A stretch of DNA of 47,184 bases, taken from Anaerolineae bacterium (GTDB lineage Bacteria > Chloroflexota > Anaerolineae > Epilineales > JAHCIE01). The notes beneath the pieces are model-generated. The model was not told the origin of the DNA and did no database searches. It was given only the letters and a program-made list of their open reading frames with translations. A program made the position numbers and the translations under genes. Below are positions 37,310 through 46,186 of the stretch, in pieces. Every line of letters starts with the position of its first letter. Position 1 is the first letter of the stretch. The stretch covers positions 1 to 47,184 of the forward strand of contig JAHCIP010000008.1 in the NCBI GenBank assembly GCA_026129165.1. Reading direction: 5' to 3'.

Positions 37310-38588
37310 GTTGAGCCAACAAATCGTAGCGCGCCCGGCGCTGGCGCGCCTGCGGGTGGTGAGCCTCCGCCGCATCGAGTTGGGCAAGCAGCCGCGCCGC
37401 CAGGGCCAGTGCTTGCTTGTCATCTTCGCCCGCGCGGCCCAGCGCCCCGTCCACCGCGCCGAGTAGCGCCATCATCTGATGGTACGCGCTCTCGGCCTGC
37501 GCCGTCTCGCGCTCGGCCTGGTCCAGCGCGTCCAACGCCTGCCGCAGGCCCAGGTCCTCCTCCGCGGCCAGCCCCCCCGCCGTCACTGCCGCGCGCGCCT
37601 GCGCCAGCGTCGCCGCCGCCGCGTCAAAGGCGTCACAGGCCGCCTGCCGCCGGGCCAGGGCGATGGCCGAGGCGACGCGCGCCGCGCTGCGGCTGGTTTG
37701 TCTGGCCTGCACGTTGGCTACCGTATCGGCCAAGCCGGGATAGTCGGGGAAGACCGCCTGGGCCTGTCGAAACAGCAGCAGCGCCTGGGCATCCGGTTGG
37801 GTCAATGCCTGGAGGACCCGTGTTTGCGCCTGGCGGAACCGCTCCAGCCGTTCGCGGAGCCGTTCCAGCAGCCGTTCCAACGCCTCGCGCTGCGGTTTCA
37901 GCGCCACCCGGTCGTCGGAGCTAAGCGCATCATCGGCCAACTGCGCCCGCGCCTCCTGGACGCGGTGGATGGCCGCTTGCGGGTCATAGGCGCCCACGTC
38001 TTCCGCCTGGACCAACGTCTCCGTCGCGATCCGCCGCAGCGAGGCCAGGAAGCGCTGGCGCGACTCGGCGCAGAGTTCCGTCGTCGGGACTTCATCCCCC
38101 GTTTCAGGGTCCACCAATGTGAGAATGCCGCGTTCCAGGGATAGCCGCGCCTGGCGGTAGGCCTCGCGGTAGTCAGCGGTGCGAATCAGGTCGCTGACCA
38201 GGGCCAGCCGCCGCGCCGTCTGCTGGTGGAGAAGCTCAACCCGGTGTTCCAGGTCAGCCAGCCGCCCCGCCAGGCTGGGTGACAGGCCCGGCGGGGTCTC
38301 GGCCTGGGCGCGCCAGGCGCGGACCCGGTCCAATAGGGCCGTCAACTCGCCCACCTGGTGGGTCGCCGCCGCGCGTTGCGCCTGCGGTAGGGCCATCTCC
38401 AACCCACCCGCGATGTCGCGCTCGGCGCGCTGGCGGGTCAGCCGGGCCAGCGCCTCGCGCCCCTCAACGGCGGTAGGGTCGGCCTGCAACACCGCCTCCC
38501 ACGCCCAGATGTGCCAATCCAGGTCGTCGGGCAGCGTCCGCTCCGCCTGCCGCGCGAACTCAATCCGCCGGTGGATGTCGTTGTTCAT
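37302..38588 (-). CDS. Helical/coiled-coil protein of unknown function
   Basis: 428 residues; low-complexity Ala/Arg/Gln/Glu/Leu-rich sequence, almost entirely helical, with coiled-coil stretches such as LKPQREALERLLERLRERLE and ADLEHRVELLHQQTARRLAL. The N-terminus 'PDDLDWHIWAWEAVLQADPTAVEGREAL' (in pieces) and 'ALLLFRQAQAVFPDYPGL' look TPR-like. No signal or membrane segment. I do not recognise the family; similar Ala/Arg-rich TPR-like proteins serve as scaffolds. The stop codon lies in a palindromic repeat, so the C-terminus may be shortened. A GTCAATTATAGGC stretch just upstream offers a weak promoter. Confidence 0.7.
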   Translation of the reverse strand: MNNDIHRRIEFARQAERTLPDDLDWHIWAWEAVLQADPTAVEGREALARLTRQRAERDIAGGLEMALPQAQRAAATHQVGELTALLDRVRAWRAQAETPPGLSPSLAGRLADLEHRVELLHQQTARRLALVSDLIRTADYREAYRQARLSLERGILTLVDPETGDEVPTTELCAESRQRFLASLRRIATETLVQAEDVGAYDPQAAIHRVQEARAQLADDALSSDDRVALKPQREALERLLERLRERLERFRQAQTRVLQALTQPDAQALLLFRQAQAVFPDYPGLADTVANVQARQTSRSAARVASAIALARRQAACDAFDAAAATLAQARAAVTAGGLAAEEDLGLRQALDALDQAERETAQAESAYHQMMALLGAVDGALGRAGEDDKQALALAARLLAQLDAAEAHHPQARQRRARYDLLAQQT

Positions 38589-38629
38589 AGGTCAATTATA
38601 GGCTGTTGGCACGTTCTGGAGTAGCCGAC

Positions 38630-38674
38630 AAAAACAGACCCCCTTCGGCCCTGGGGGCGAAAGGGGGTCTGTTT
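38630..38674 (-). terminator. Rho-independent terminator of the RNase J transcript
   Basis: AAACAGACCCCCTTCG (38632-38647) and CGAAAGGGGGTCTGTTT (38658-38674) form a 16-bp stem with one bulge. Read on the minus strand it is followed by TTTTT (38634-38630). Confidence 0.75.
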
Positions 38675-38694
38675 CAAACAGGACTTACGCGGAA

Positions 38695-38830
38695 GCCGCG
38701 CCCGCCTGCCGCTGACCCCCCATGCGGGGGGCAGGGCGGGCAGGCTATGGATGGCAGCCTCCCTGGGGAGGCTGAACCCCAGCCCCTTGGGCTTGCATCC
38801 ATAGCCAGAGGGCTTTAGCCTCTGGCGGAC
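38695..38830. repeat. Cluster of nested hairpins downstream of RNase J
   Basis: Three structures in a row: CCCCCC/GGGGGG nested in a GCCCGCCTGCC stem (38699-38742); GGCTATGGATG/CATCCATAGCC (38743-38753, 38796-38806) enclosing AGCCTCCC/GGGAGGCT (38756-38773); and CCAGAGG/CCTCTGG (38805-38825). Non-coding; it looks like clustered palindromic elements in the 3' region of the RNase J gene. Confidence 0.65.
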
Positions 38831-38876
38831 GCCACCAGCACGTCACTCTGTTTCAGAGCGGTTGGATGGAGAAGCC

Positions 38877-40526
38877 TTACGCCTCGCCTTCGACAATCAA
38901 GGGCAGAATCATCGGCCGGCGGCCCGTCTCCTCGGCAAAGAAGCGGCCTAACACGTCCTTTGTCACCTCGACGCGGTGGTTGGCCTTGCCGTTACGGGAT
39001 AGGGCCTCGGTCACGCGGCGGCTGGCCTGGCGCATCAGATCATCCGCCTCACCCATGTAGACAAAGCCGCGCGACACCAGTTGCGGCTCGCTGATCAGAG
39101 CGCCAGTGGATGAGTCCACCTGGAGCACCGCCACCACAAAACCCTCCCGGCTGAGGATCGTCCGGTCGCGCATAACGGCCGGCCCCACATCCCCAACCGT
39201 GTGCCCGTCCACAAACACATCGGTATACGCCATCTTCTCAGCGATGCCAATGTGATCCTGGGTCACGCTGATAATCGCCCCGTTGCGGGCAATCACAATG
39301 TTCTCGCGCGGCGTGCCCATGCTCTCGGCGTGGCGGCCGTGCAGCACCAGATGCCGCGCCTCGCCATGCACCGGCACGAAGAACTTGGGGCGCACCAGGT
39401 TGAGCATCATCCGCTGGTCGTCCGACGCGCCGTGGCCCGACACGTGGGCCTGGGCCTGGTGACCGTAGATGACGTTCGCGCCCTTCTCGAACAGCTTGTT
39501 GATGATGCCGTAGACCGCCTGCTCGTTGCCGGGGATGGGATACGACGAGAAGATAACGGTGTCGCCCGACTCGATGTCCACTTCGCGGTGGCGGCCCTGG
39601 GCCATGCGGGCGACAGCCGACGACGGCTCGCCCTGGCTGCCCGTCGCCACGATAACCGTGCGCTCCGGCTCAATCTGCGGCTGGAAGGCCAGCCCGCGCA
39701 GTACCCCCTGCGGGTCGCGCAGATAGCCCAGGTCCAGCGCCATGTCAATGTTCTCGATCATGCTGCGCCCGGCCGGCATCACCAGCCGACCGTTGGCGGC
39801 GGCGGCGTCAATCACCTGCTGGACGCGGCTGATGTGCGAGCCGAAGGTCGAAACGATGATGCGGCCCTTCGTCTCCGCGAACAACCGCTTGAAGGTCTCC
39901 GTGACCGTCGCCTCCGATGGGGTCGGGCCGGGGTTCTCCGCCCCTGTGCTGTCCGACATCAGGACCAGCACGCCCCGGTCGCCCAGTTCGGCCAGCTTGG
40001 CGAAGTCGGTCGGCTGGCCGTCGACCGGCGTGTAGTCAATCTTAAAGTCGCCCGTGTGGACCAGCACCCCCACCGGCGTCTCGATGGCGAAGCCCACCGC
40101 GTCGGGGATGGAGTGGTTCACATGGAAGGCTTCGATCTTGAAGCCGCCCACCTTAAACGGCTTGCGCGGCGCGATGGTCTCCAACTGGACATGGCCCAGG
40201 TCGCCCTCTTCCTTGAGCTTGACCTCGATGAGACCGCGCGTCAGCATCGTCGCGTACACCGGCGCGTCTACTTCGCGCAGGAAGTAGGGCAGCGCCCCGA
40301 TGTGGTCCTCGTGGCCGTGGGTAATCAGGATGCCGCGCAGGCGACCCTTGTTCTCAACGACCCAGCTATAGTCCGGAATTATCAGGTCTACCCCGAGATG
40401 CTCGGGGTCGGGGAACATGCCCCCGCAGTCGACGACGATCATATCGTCGCCGTATTCGATGGCCGTCATGTTACGGCCAATTTCCCCTAGACCGCCCAGG
40501 GGAATAATGCGTACCTCAGTTGTCAA
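38877..40526 (-). CDS. rnj: Ribonuclease J
   Basis: 549 residues from TTG 40526, with GAGAGGAC upstream and the family start VRIIPLGGLGEIGRNM. The metallo-beta-lactamase motif is H70-G-H72-E-D74-H75; VHTGDFKID supplies further ligands, followed by the beta-CASP domain (MSDSTGAENPGPTPSE, VSTFGSHISRVQQ, ATGSQGEP) and a C-terminal domain of about 100 residues. RNase J has 5' exonuclease and endonuclease activity in mRNA turnover and rRNA maturation. A terminator follows. Confidence 0.97.
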   Translation of the reverse strand: MTTEVRIIPLGGLGEIGRNMTAIEYGDDMIVVDCGGMFPDPEHLGVDLIIPDYSWVVENKGRLRGILITHGHEDHIGALPYFLREVDAPVYATMLTRGLIEVKLKEEGDLGHVQLETIAPRKPFKVGGFKIEAFHVNHSIPDAVGFAIETPVGVLVHTGDFKIDYTPVDGQPTDFAKLAELGDRGVLVLMSDSTGAENPGPTPSEATVTETFKRLFAETKGRIIVSTFGSHISRVQQVIDAAAANGRLVMPAGRSMIENIDMALDLGYLRDPQGVLRGLAFQPQIEPERTVIVATGSQGEPSSAVARMAQGRHREVDIESGDTVIFSSYPIPGNEQAVYGIINKLFEKGANVIYGHQAQAHVSGHGASDDQRMMLNLVRPKFFVPVHGEARHLVLHGRHAESMGTPRENIVIARNGAIISVTQDHIGIAEKMAYTDVFVDGHTVGDVGPAVMRDRTILSREGFVVAVLQVDSSTGALISEPQLVSRGFVYMGEADDLMRQASRRVTEALSRNGKANHRVEVTKDVLGRFFAEETGRRPMILPLIVEGEA

Positions 40527-40942
40527 AACAGTCCTCTCTTCACTAACTCTGGATGGATACTTTGTAACTTACACAGTAGATGACACTCTCCTGTCATCCT
40601 GGGCAAAACCAAGAGTCCCTCGCCCCACCCGGCGACGGGCGCTTGGCTTCGACCAGTATCCGACTACCCCTAATAAGTATCCTACCCCCACCTCTACCTT
40701 ACGTCTAGTATTAGCCTCCGCTCACTCTCCAAGCAATCGGTGTACCAGTCACCATCGAGCCAGCCCCCCCTGCGTCAGCCGCGTAGTGGAGAAAACCCCA
40801 CGCTTTCGGGAGCATATCTTCACCTCCATCGCCCCCCTTCCGGGCTACAATCTAAGTAGCTAAGTAGCGGCGGGACTTGTAGTTACCCCTGCCCGTTACC
40901 CCCAATCCGTAGCTGAACCCATTTCGCTAGAGGAGACTTGTT
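40527..40942. other. Intergenic region upstream of RNase J and the HMA-like gene
   Basis: 416 bases, no convincing gene. It is pyrimidine-rich on the plus strand and less GC-rich than its flanks. Visible items: GATGACA/TGTCATC hairpin (about 40578-40599), a possible plus-strand -10 box TACAAT near 40848, and short CTAAGTAG repeats (40853-40866). It must carry the two divergent promoters, but I could not fix -35 boxes. Confidence 0.4.
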
Positions 40943-41278
40943 ATGTTGAACGGCGCGATTTCCCCCATCGAGATGTCCGAGCCGAATAGCGGCAGCCAGG
41001 CCCACTCAACGGCGCGAGTGGCTTACCTGGCTGTCAAAGGCATGCAGACGGTCCAGTGCGCTCGCCGGGTGCGCAATGCCCTGTTCGCCCTGGACGGCGT
41101 GCTGAGCGTAGATATTCTGCTCGACTTTCAGGAAGTCATTGTTGGCTATGACCTGCGGTGGGTGACGCCGGGCGATCTCATTCTGTCCCTGGCGCGTGTC
41201 GAAGAGGACGAGCAGCATCATCACTACGCCGCCCAGTTGCTGCGCGTGGCGGCGGCGGAGGAAGCGCTGGTCGTGTAA
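40943..41278 (+). CDS. HMA-like small protein with a single Cys
   Basis: 111 residues; AGAGGAGA precedes ATG 40943. Residues about 24-92 have the ferredoxin-like fold of heavy-metal-associated domains: AYLAVKGMQTVQCARRVRNAL, LDGVLSVDILLDFQEVIVGYD. The usual GMxCxxC reads GMQTVQC, so only the second Cys is left and classic metal binding is doubtful. A His-rich stretch (EEDEQHHHYAAQLL) follows and could add metal ligands. The role may be protein interaction or loose metal sensing. It is followed by a hairpin terminator and the sulfate-type ABC operon. Confidence 0.7.
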   Translation: MLNGAISPIEMSEPNSGSQAHSTARVAYLAVKGMQTVQCARRVRNALFALDGVLSVDILLDFQEVIVGYDLRWVTPGDLILSLARVEEDEQHHHYAAQLLRVAAAEEALVV

Positions 41279-41310
41279 GCTCGGCCAGTCGCGTATCCTC
41301 GACGGGATAG

Positions 41311-41340
41311 GGGGTAAGCCATGTGGCTTACCCCTTCTGT
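41311..41340 (+). terminator. Terminator of the HMA-like gene
   Basis: GGGGTAAGCC (41311-41320), loop ATGT, GGCTTACCCC (41325-41334), then TTCTGTCT: a perfect 10-bp stem with a short T-rich tail. Confidence 0.7.
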
Positions 41341-41370
41341 CTATCCAACAACGCTAGCGGTGCGCCAAAA

Positions 41371-41399
41371 TTAGCGTTTCACGCCCGCTTGCCTATACT
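41371..41399 (+). promoter_or_regulatory. Candidate promoter of the sulfate-type ABC operon
   Basis: TTAGCG (41371-41376), 17 bases, TATACT (41394-41399). Good -10, weak -35. It would give a leader of about 130 bases before ATG 41539, in which I see no clear riboswitch. Confidence 0.4.
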
Positions 41400-41538
41400 T
41401 CCCCCCAAGTTCGACCGATCCATCTGCAACCAACGTCCACGGGTCCACAACGCAATGTAGCACCCCAGCCGGTGCATCAGGCGAATTGTGGCACACCGTG
41501 GACATTTTTGTATCCCGACACTTGGGCTAAGGAGGCTC

Positions 41539-42588
41539 ATGCATCTGCAACGTCACCTGCTTGCGCGCCGGTTACAGACCCTCCTCCCCGCCCTCGTCTT
41601 GTCCCTCCTCGGCTTCTACGCCGTCTGGCCCTGGCTCCCCCTCCCCGCCAGCGCCGCCCCGCCCCGCACCATCGTCTTCTACGGCTTCAGTATTCTCGGT
41701 GAAGTCATGAACCAATCGGTCTTCCCGGCCTTCCAACAAGAGTGGCAGGCCCGTACCGGCGAGCGCGTCGAGTTCATCAGCTCCTTCGGCGGCTCAGGGA
41801 CCGTCACCAACCAGGTCATCATGGGCGTTCCCGCCGAGTTGGCCCTCCTCTCGCTAGAGCTAGACGCCCAGCGGCTCAGTGACAATGGCGTCGTCCCCGC
41901 GCAGAGTTGGCGGCGCCTGCCCCAGGGGGGCATCGTCAACCGCACCCCCTTCGTCATCCTCGTCCGCCCTGGCAATCCCAAAGGCATTCGCGACTTTACC
42001 GACCTGACCCGCCCCGACGTAAAAGTCATCCACCCCGACCCCCTGACCTCTGGCGGCGCCAACTGGGCCATCGTCGCCGAGTATGGGGCCGGGATGCGCG
42101 GTCAGCCCGGCAATCCATCAGCAGGGTATGACCTGCTGCTCGGCGTCTGGCGCAACGTCGTCGCCCAGGCCGCGTCGGCCCGCGCCGCCCGCACCCAGTT
42201 CGACAACGGCTTCGGCGACGCCCTGATTACTTACGAGCAGGAGGCGCTGTATGACCAGGCGCGCGGCAAACTCCGCGCCGAGGTCGTCTACCCGCATAGC
42301 ACCGTCCTGAGCGAACACACCCTGGTCGTCGTCGAGCGCAATATCCCCGCCCGCGACCGAGATTTGGTGGATGCCTTCGTCGCCTTCCTGTGGAGCGAGT
42401 CGGCGCAGCGCCTCTTCGTCCAGGGTGGCTTTCGCAGCGTGGACGACAAGCTGAACGCGGGCAACCCCGCCTTTGGCGTTATCGCCGACCCCTTCCGCAT
42501 TGATGACCTGGGCGGCTGGGCGAAGGCGAAACGCGAGATTGTGGACGCCGTCTGGAAGAGCAAGGTCCTCAAGGAGTTAGGACGATGA
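41539..42588 (+). CDS. Sulfate-type ABC transporter substrate-binding protein
   Basis: 349 residues from ATG 41539 (GGAGG four bases upstream). A signal peptide (LLPALVLSLLGFYAVWPWL...ASA) precedes a type II periplasmic-binding fold. Family blocks match Sbp/CysP: SFGGSGTVTNQVIMGVPAEL, 'FVILVRPGNPKGIRDFTDL', VKVIHPDPLTSGGANWAIVA and GFGDALITYEQEAL. It captures an oxyanion (sulfate or thiosulfate by family) outside the membrane and delivers it to the permease. Its stop overlaps the permease start (ATGA). Confidence 0.9.
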   Translation: MHLQRHLLARRLQTLLPALVLSLLGFYAVWPWLPLPASAAPPRTIVFYGFSILGEVMNQSVFPAFQQEWQARTGERVEFISSFGGSGTVTNQVIMGVPAELALLSLELDAQRLSDNGVVPAQSWRRLPQGGIVNRTPFVILVRPGNPKGIRDFTDLTRPDVKVIHPDPLTSGGANWAIVAEYGAGMRGQPGNPSAGYDLLLGVWRNVVAQAASARAARTQFDNGFGDALITYEQEALYDQARGKLRAEVVYPHSTVLSEHTLVVVERNIPARDRDLVDAFVAFLWSESAQRLFVQGGFRSVDDKLNAGNPAFGVIADPFRIDDLGGWAKAKREIVDAVWKSKVLKELGR

Positions 42589-43427
42589 CGACAACCACCC
42601 TCGCCACCCCCGCCGCCCCGCGCCGCCGTCCGGCTGCCCTGGTCCCGGTCGGCATGCTGGTGCTCGTGTTACTGCCGCTACTGCTCCTGCCGCTGGCGGC
42701 CGTCTTTGTGTTTGCCTTTCGCGGCGGGCTAACCGCTTTTCTGTCCGCCTTGAATACCCAGGATGCCCGGTTCGCCCTACGGTTTAGCCTGCTCATCGCC
42801 TTTGCCACGGCCATCGTCAATGCCGTTCTCGGCACCTTCGCCGCCTACGTCCTCAGCAAGTACCGCTTCCCCGGCGAACGCCCCCTCGGCATCGTGGTCA
42901 ACCTGCCCGTCGCCATTCCCACCGTCGTCGTCGGCACTTCCCTCCTGCTCCTGTGGGGACCCATCGGCCTGCTGGGCCGCCTGCTGGAACCCACAGGTTT
43001 CCAGCCCATGTTCACCCCCTTCGGCGTGCTGCTGGCCCACCTCTTCGTCACCTTCCCCTACATGCTGGGGACCATCAAGCCGCTGCTGGATGAGCTAGAG
43101 ACGACCTACGAGGAGGCGGCCTACACCATTGGCGCCAACCGCTGGCAGACCTTCCGCCACATCCTCCTGCCCGCCCTGCGCGGCGGCCTGTTCACCGGCG
43201 CGCTCCTCACCTTCGCCCACTCGCTGGGCGAGTTCGGCGCGACGGTGCTGGTCTCCGGCAACCTGAGGCTGCGCACCCAGACCGCCCCGCTCTATATCTT
43301 CGCCCAGTTCGAGGCCGGCAACCTCGCCGCCGCCAACGCCGTCGCCGCCGTCCTGGCCCTGCTGTCGTTTGTCATCTTCTTTTTCCTGCTGCGCTACACC
43401 GGCCGGCGCACGGAGGGGAGGCTCTAA
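42585..43427 (+). CDS. Sulfate-type ABC transporter permease (single CysT/CysW-like)
   Basis: 280 residues with six hydrophobic segments. The EAA loop is TYEEAAYTIGANRWQTFRHILLPAL, and FAHSLGEFGATVLVSGN is the conserved C-terminal block of CysT/CysW. Classic sulfate importers use two different permeases; only one is encoded here, so it would act as a homodimer or use a partner elsewhere. It is coupled by overlap to both neighbours (42585-42588 and 43427), a tight three-gene operon. Confidence 0.92.
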   Translation: MTTTTLATPAAPRRRPAALVPVGMLVLVLLPLLLLPLAAVFVFAFRGGLTAFLSALNTQDARFALRFSLLIAFATAIVNAVLGTFAAYVLSKYRFPGERPLGIVVNLPVAIPTVVVGTSLLLLWGPIGLLGRLLEPTGFQPMFTPFGVLLAHLFVTFPYMLGTIKPLLDELETTYEEAAYTIGANRWQTFRHILLPALRGGLFTGALLTFAHSLGEFGATVLVSGNLRLRTQTAPLYIFAQFEAGNLAAANAVAAVLALLSFVIFFFLLRYTGRRTEGRL

Positions 43428-45286
43428 TGTCCATCGTGCTGGACCGCCTGACCAAGCGCTTCGGCGCGCAGACCATCGTAGACCGGGTATCCCTCGAAGT
43501 GGCCGACGGGGAGTTCTTCGTGCTGCTCGGCGCGAGCGGCAGCGGCAAGAGTACCATCCTGCGCCTGATTGCCGGCTTGACCCAACCCGACGCCGGCCGC
43601 ATCCTGCTCCAGGGCCGCGACGTCACCCACCTCCCGCCCCAGCAGCGCGACACGGGTTTCGTGTTCCAGAACTACTCCATCTTTCGCCACATGAGCGTCG
43701 CCGACAACATCGAGTTCGGCCTGCGTATCCGCCGCGTCCCCCCCGCCGAGCGCGCCCGCCGTCGCGAGGAGTTGTTGGACCTGGTGGACCTGGCCGGCCT
43801 GGGCGCCCGCTATGCCGACCAACTTTCCGGCGGCCAGCGGCAGCGCGTCGCCCTGGCCCGCGCCCTGGCCTACGAACCCAACGTCCTCCTGCTCGACGAG
43901 CCATTCGGCGCCTTGGACGTCAAGATTCGCGCCCAGTTGCGCCGCAGCTTGAAGGCCATCCACGACCGACTGGGCGTGACCACCATCCTGGTGACGCATG
44001 ACCAGGAGGAGGCGTTTGAACTGGCGGATCGCATTGGGGTCATCGAGCGCGGACACTTACTCGAAGTGGGCGCGCCAGAGGAACTGTACACGCGCCCGCG
44101 TTCGTTGTTCGTGGCGACCTTCCTGGGCGCGGGGACGGTCTTTGTCGGCCGGGCGCGCGGCGGCCAGGCGCACTTCGGCCTGCTGGCGCTGCCCATCCCA
44201 GCGGAGACACCCCACGAGGACGATGAGCGCGTCCAGGTTCTCCTCCGCCCGGAGGAGGTGACGCTCACCCCTGACCGGCCGGCTGACGACCGACTTGTCC
44301 TGGGGCAAGGGCGCGTGGTCGAGCAGAACTTCACGGGACCGCTGCGCCGGCTGCGCCTGCGGCTCCCACAGTTGGCCGCTACCCGCCAACTCGCGCCGCC
44401 GCCGCCCTTTGGCGAAGAGGGCCTGCTGGTGGACGCCGTCCTGCCGGCCGACCTGCCCCTGCCCAGCGAAGATCTCTGGGTCGGCCTGCGGCGCTGGCAC
44501 ATCCTCGCCCCGCCCCACCCCCGCGTGCTGGTCTACGACACCGAGGCCGGTCCGCTGACGGCGCTGGCCTTGGCGCGCGCCCTGGCGGACCGTCTGGATG
44601 CGTCGGTGACGTTGGTGGGAGTAGCGGAGAGTGCGGACGGGGGCGAAGCCTTGCGCGCCGCCCTCCAGCGCCGCCAAGAGGAAGCCGGGCTAGCTCAGGC
44701 CGAGCTGCGGATTGCCTTTGGCAATGTCATGCAGCAATTGGCCCTGGAGCAGGGGCAGGCGCTGTACGACTTCTGCCTGCTGCCCGCCAGCGACCACCCG
44801 GCGACCCAGCCGGTCCGCCTGAGTGACACCGTCGTGAACCTTCTCAGTCGCACCATGACCCCGACCCTGGTCGTCAAGGACAAAGACTACCCGCTGGAGC
44901 GGATTCTGATCTGCACTGCCGCTGGCGAGCCGGGCAAGAGCGATGTGCGCATCGGGGGGCGGCTGGCGCGTCAGGTCGGCGCGGCGGTGACGCTCTTTCA
45001 CGTCACGCGCGGCGCGAGCCAGCCCACCCCCCTCGCTCGCTCCCACCTGGAACGGGCCGCCGCGACCCTCCGCGCCCTAAATGTGCCCACCGAGGTCCGT
45101 TTCCGGCCGGCCCAGACCCCAGCCGCCGGCATCCTAGCCGAGGCGCGGGAAGGGGGGTACGGCTTGGTTGTCGTCGGCAGCCACGGCCCCCACTCGCGCT
45201 CGGTGTTCGGCCTCGACGACGTGACACGCCAGGTCTTGAGTGGGACAGACCGCCCTGTCCTCGTCGTCCCCGCCGATGAGGGGTAG
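43427..45286 (+). CDS. ABC importer ATPase fused to two universal stress protein domains
   Basis: 619 residues. Residues 1-235 are a CysA-type ATPase: Walker A GASGSGKST (35-43), Q81, signature LSGGQ (133-137), Walker B VLLLDEP (153-159), switch H191. About 240-360 is a TOBE-like regulatory domain. Two universal stress protein (USP) domains follow, about 365-485 and 490-616. The second ends with VVVGSHGPHSRSVFGLDDVTRQVL, keeping the G-S-x-G ATP loop; the first is degenerate (FCLLPASDH). The C-terminal USPs could sense adenine nucleotide or stress and gate transport. Fusion is in one uninterrupted frame, so it is not an annotation artefact. Confidence 0.92.
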   Translation: MSIVLDRLTKRFGAQTIVDRVSLEVADGEFFVLLGASGSGKSTILRLIAGLTQPDAGRILLQGRDVTHLPPQQRDTGFVFQNYSIFRHMSVADNIEFGLRIRRVPPAERARRREELLDLVDLAGLGARYADQLSGGQRQRVALARALAYEPNVLLLDEPFGALDVKIRAQLRRSLKAIHDRLGVTTILVTHDQEEAFELADRIGVIERGHLLEVGAPEELYTRPRSLFVATFLGAGTVFVGRARGGQAHFGLLALPIPAETPHEDDERVQVLLRPEEVTLTPDRPADDRLVLGQGRVVEQNFTGPLRRLRLRLPQLAATRQLAPPPPFGEEGLLVDAVLPADLPLPSEDLWVGLRRWHILAPPHPRVLVYDTEAGPLTALALARALADRLDASVTLVGVAESADGGEALRAALQRRQEEAGLAQAELRIAFGNVMQQLALEQGQALYDFCLLPASDHPATQPVRLSDTVVNLLSRTMTPTLVVKDKDYPLERILICTAAGEPGKSDVRIGGRLARQVGAAVTLFHVTRGASQPTPLARSHLERAAATLRALNVPTEVRFRPAQTPAAGILAEAREGGYGLVVVGSHGPHSRSVFGLDDVTRQVLSGTDRPVLVVPADEG

Positions 45287-45298
45287 GGGCTGCCCCCC

Positions 45299-46069
45299 TC
45301 AGACTGTGACGCCCATTCCCGCGGTAGCCGGCTCGCCTAGCTCGGCCTCCAACCGCGCCCGTACGCTGGGCCGCAGGAGGTAGACGGCATAGAGGAGCAG
45401 GATGATGGAGTTAGCGGCATCCACCAGCGGCACGGGCAGCCGGCTCATCTGGAAGAACAGGTCGTGCAGCGCATGCAGCCCGATGCCGGGCCAGACGGTG
45501 CGGGTGCGGACACGGATGGCCGCCATGCCCACGCCCCCCGTGGCCGCGCCCAGCGCTTGCAGCGCGATGAGGCCGGGGTTGCCGCGCAGGGCGATGTTCG
45601 ACAGGTGGACCAGGCCAAAGAGCAGCGAAGAGACAAGGACGGCGGTCCAAATCCCCTTAGGCCGCAGCAGGCCCACGATGGCGCCCCGGTAAATGGCTTC
45701 CTCGAAGAAGGCGGTCGCGGCGTAGCCCACAATGAGCGTGAGGAGCTCGTTGGCAGGCAGCGGCTGGATGCCAGCGACAAAGGGCAGCAGCAGCGCCAGC
45801 GTCGGCAGCCAGAGCACCCGCAAGTCGCGCCACTCCGACGGGCCGACGAAGCCGGCGCGCCGCCACCAGCCTAACGCGGTCAGGAGGGCGGCGATGAGCA
45901 GAACCCCGATCAGGACGAGGACCAGGCTCTGGCTCAGCCCGCGGCCGTAGCCGGGCATGGCTGGGAACAAGACACTCAACAGCGCCGCGCCGCCCAGGAC
46001 AAATACAATATCAGCGACCCAAATGATGAGCGACCCTGCCAGAGGCCGCGCGTCAAACCACGCTTTCAT
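45299..46069 (-). CDS. CPBP family intramembrane metalloprotease
   Basis: 256 residues from ATG 46069 (AAGGTG upstream). Six to eight hydrophobic segments with the family motifs FFEEAIYRGAIVG (E123, E124, R128), FGLVHLSN (H155) and LHALHDLFF. These form the membrane-embedded active site of the CAAX-protease/Abi family, whose bacterial members cleave or bind membrane proteins and sometimes process peptides. Nothing nearby suggests a substrate. It converges on the USP-ATPase gene, 12 bases away, with no terminator visible between them. Confidence 0.92.
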   Translation of the reverse strand: MKAWFDARPLAGSLIIWVADIVFVLGGAALLSVLFPAMPGYGRGLSQSLVLVLIGVLLIAALLTALGWWRRAGFVGPSEWRDLRVLWLPTLALLLPFVAGIQPLPANELLTLIVGYAATAFFEEAIYRGAIVGLLRPKGIWTAVLVSSLLFGLVHLSNIALRGNPGLIALQALGAATGGVGMAAIRVRTRTVWPGIGLHALHDLFFQMSRLPVPLVDAANSIILLLYAVYLLRPSVRARLEAELGEPATAGMGVTV

Positions 46070-46142
46070 CACACACCTTGCCCTCCGAAGTTGTGAACAG
46101 TCTCAGCGAGCTAAATGGTACTCAATGCCGAGGCTGAAATGC

Positions 46143-46170
46143 AAAACGGAGGAGCTATTGCCCCTCCGTT
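46143..46170 (-). terminator. Terminator of the small basic protein gene
   Basis: AACGGAGG (46145-46152) pairs with CCTCCGTT (46163-46170); on the minus strand the stem is followed by TTTTGC. Confidence 0.65.
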
Positions 46171-46186
46171 CCCTCGTACGATTCGT

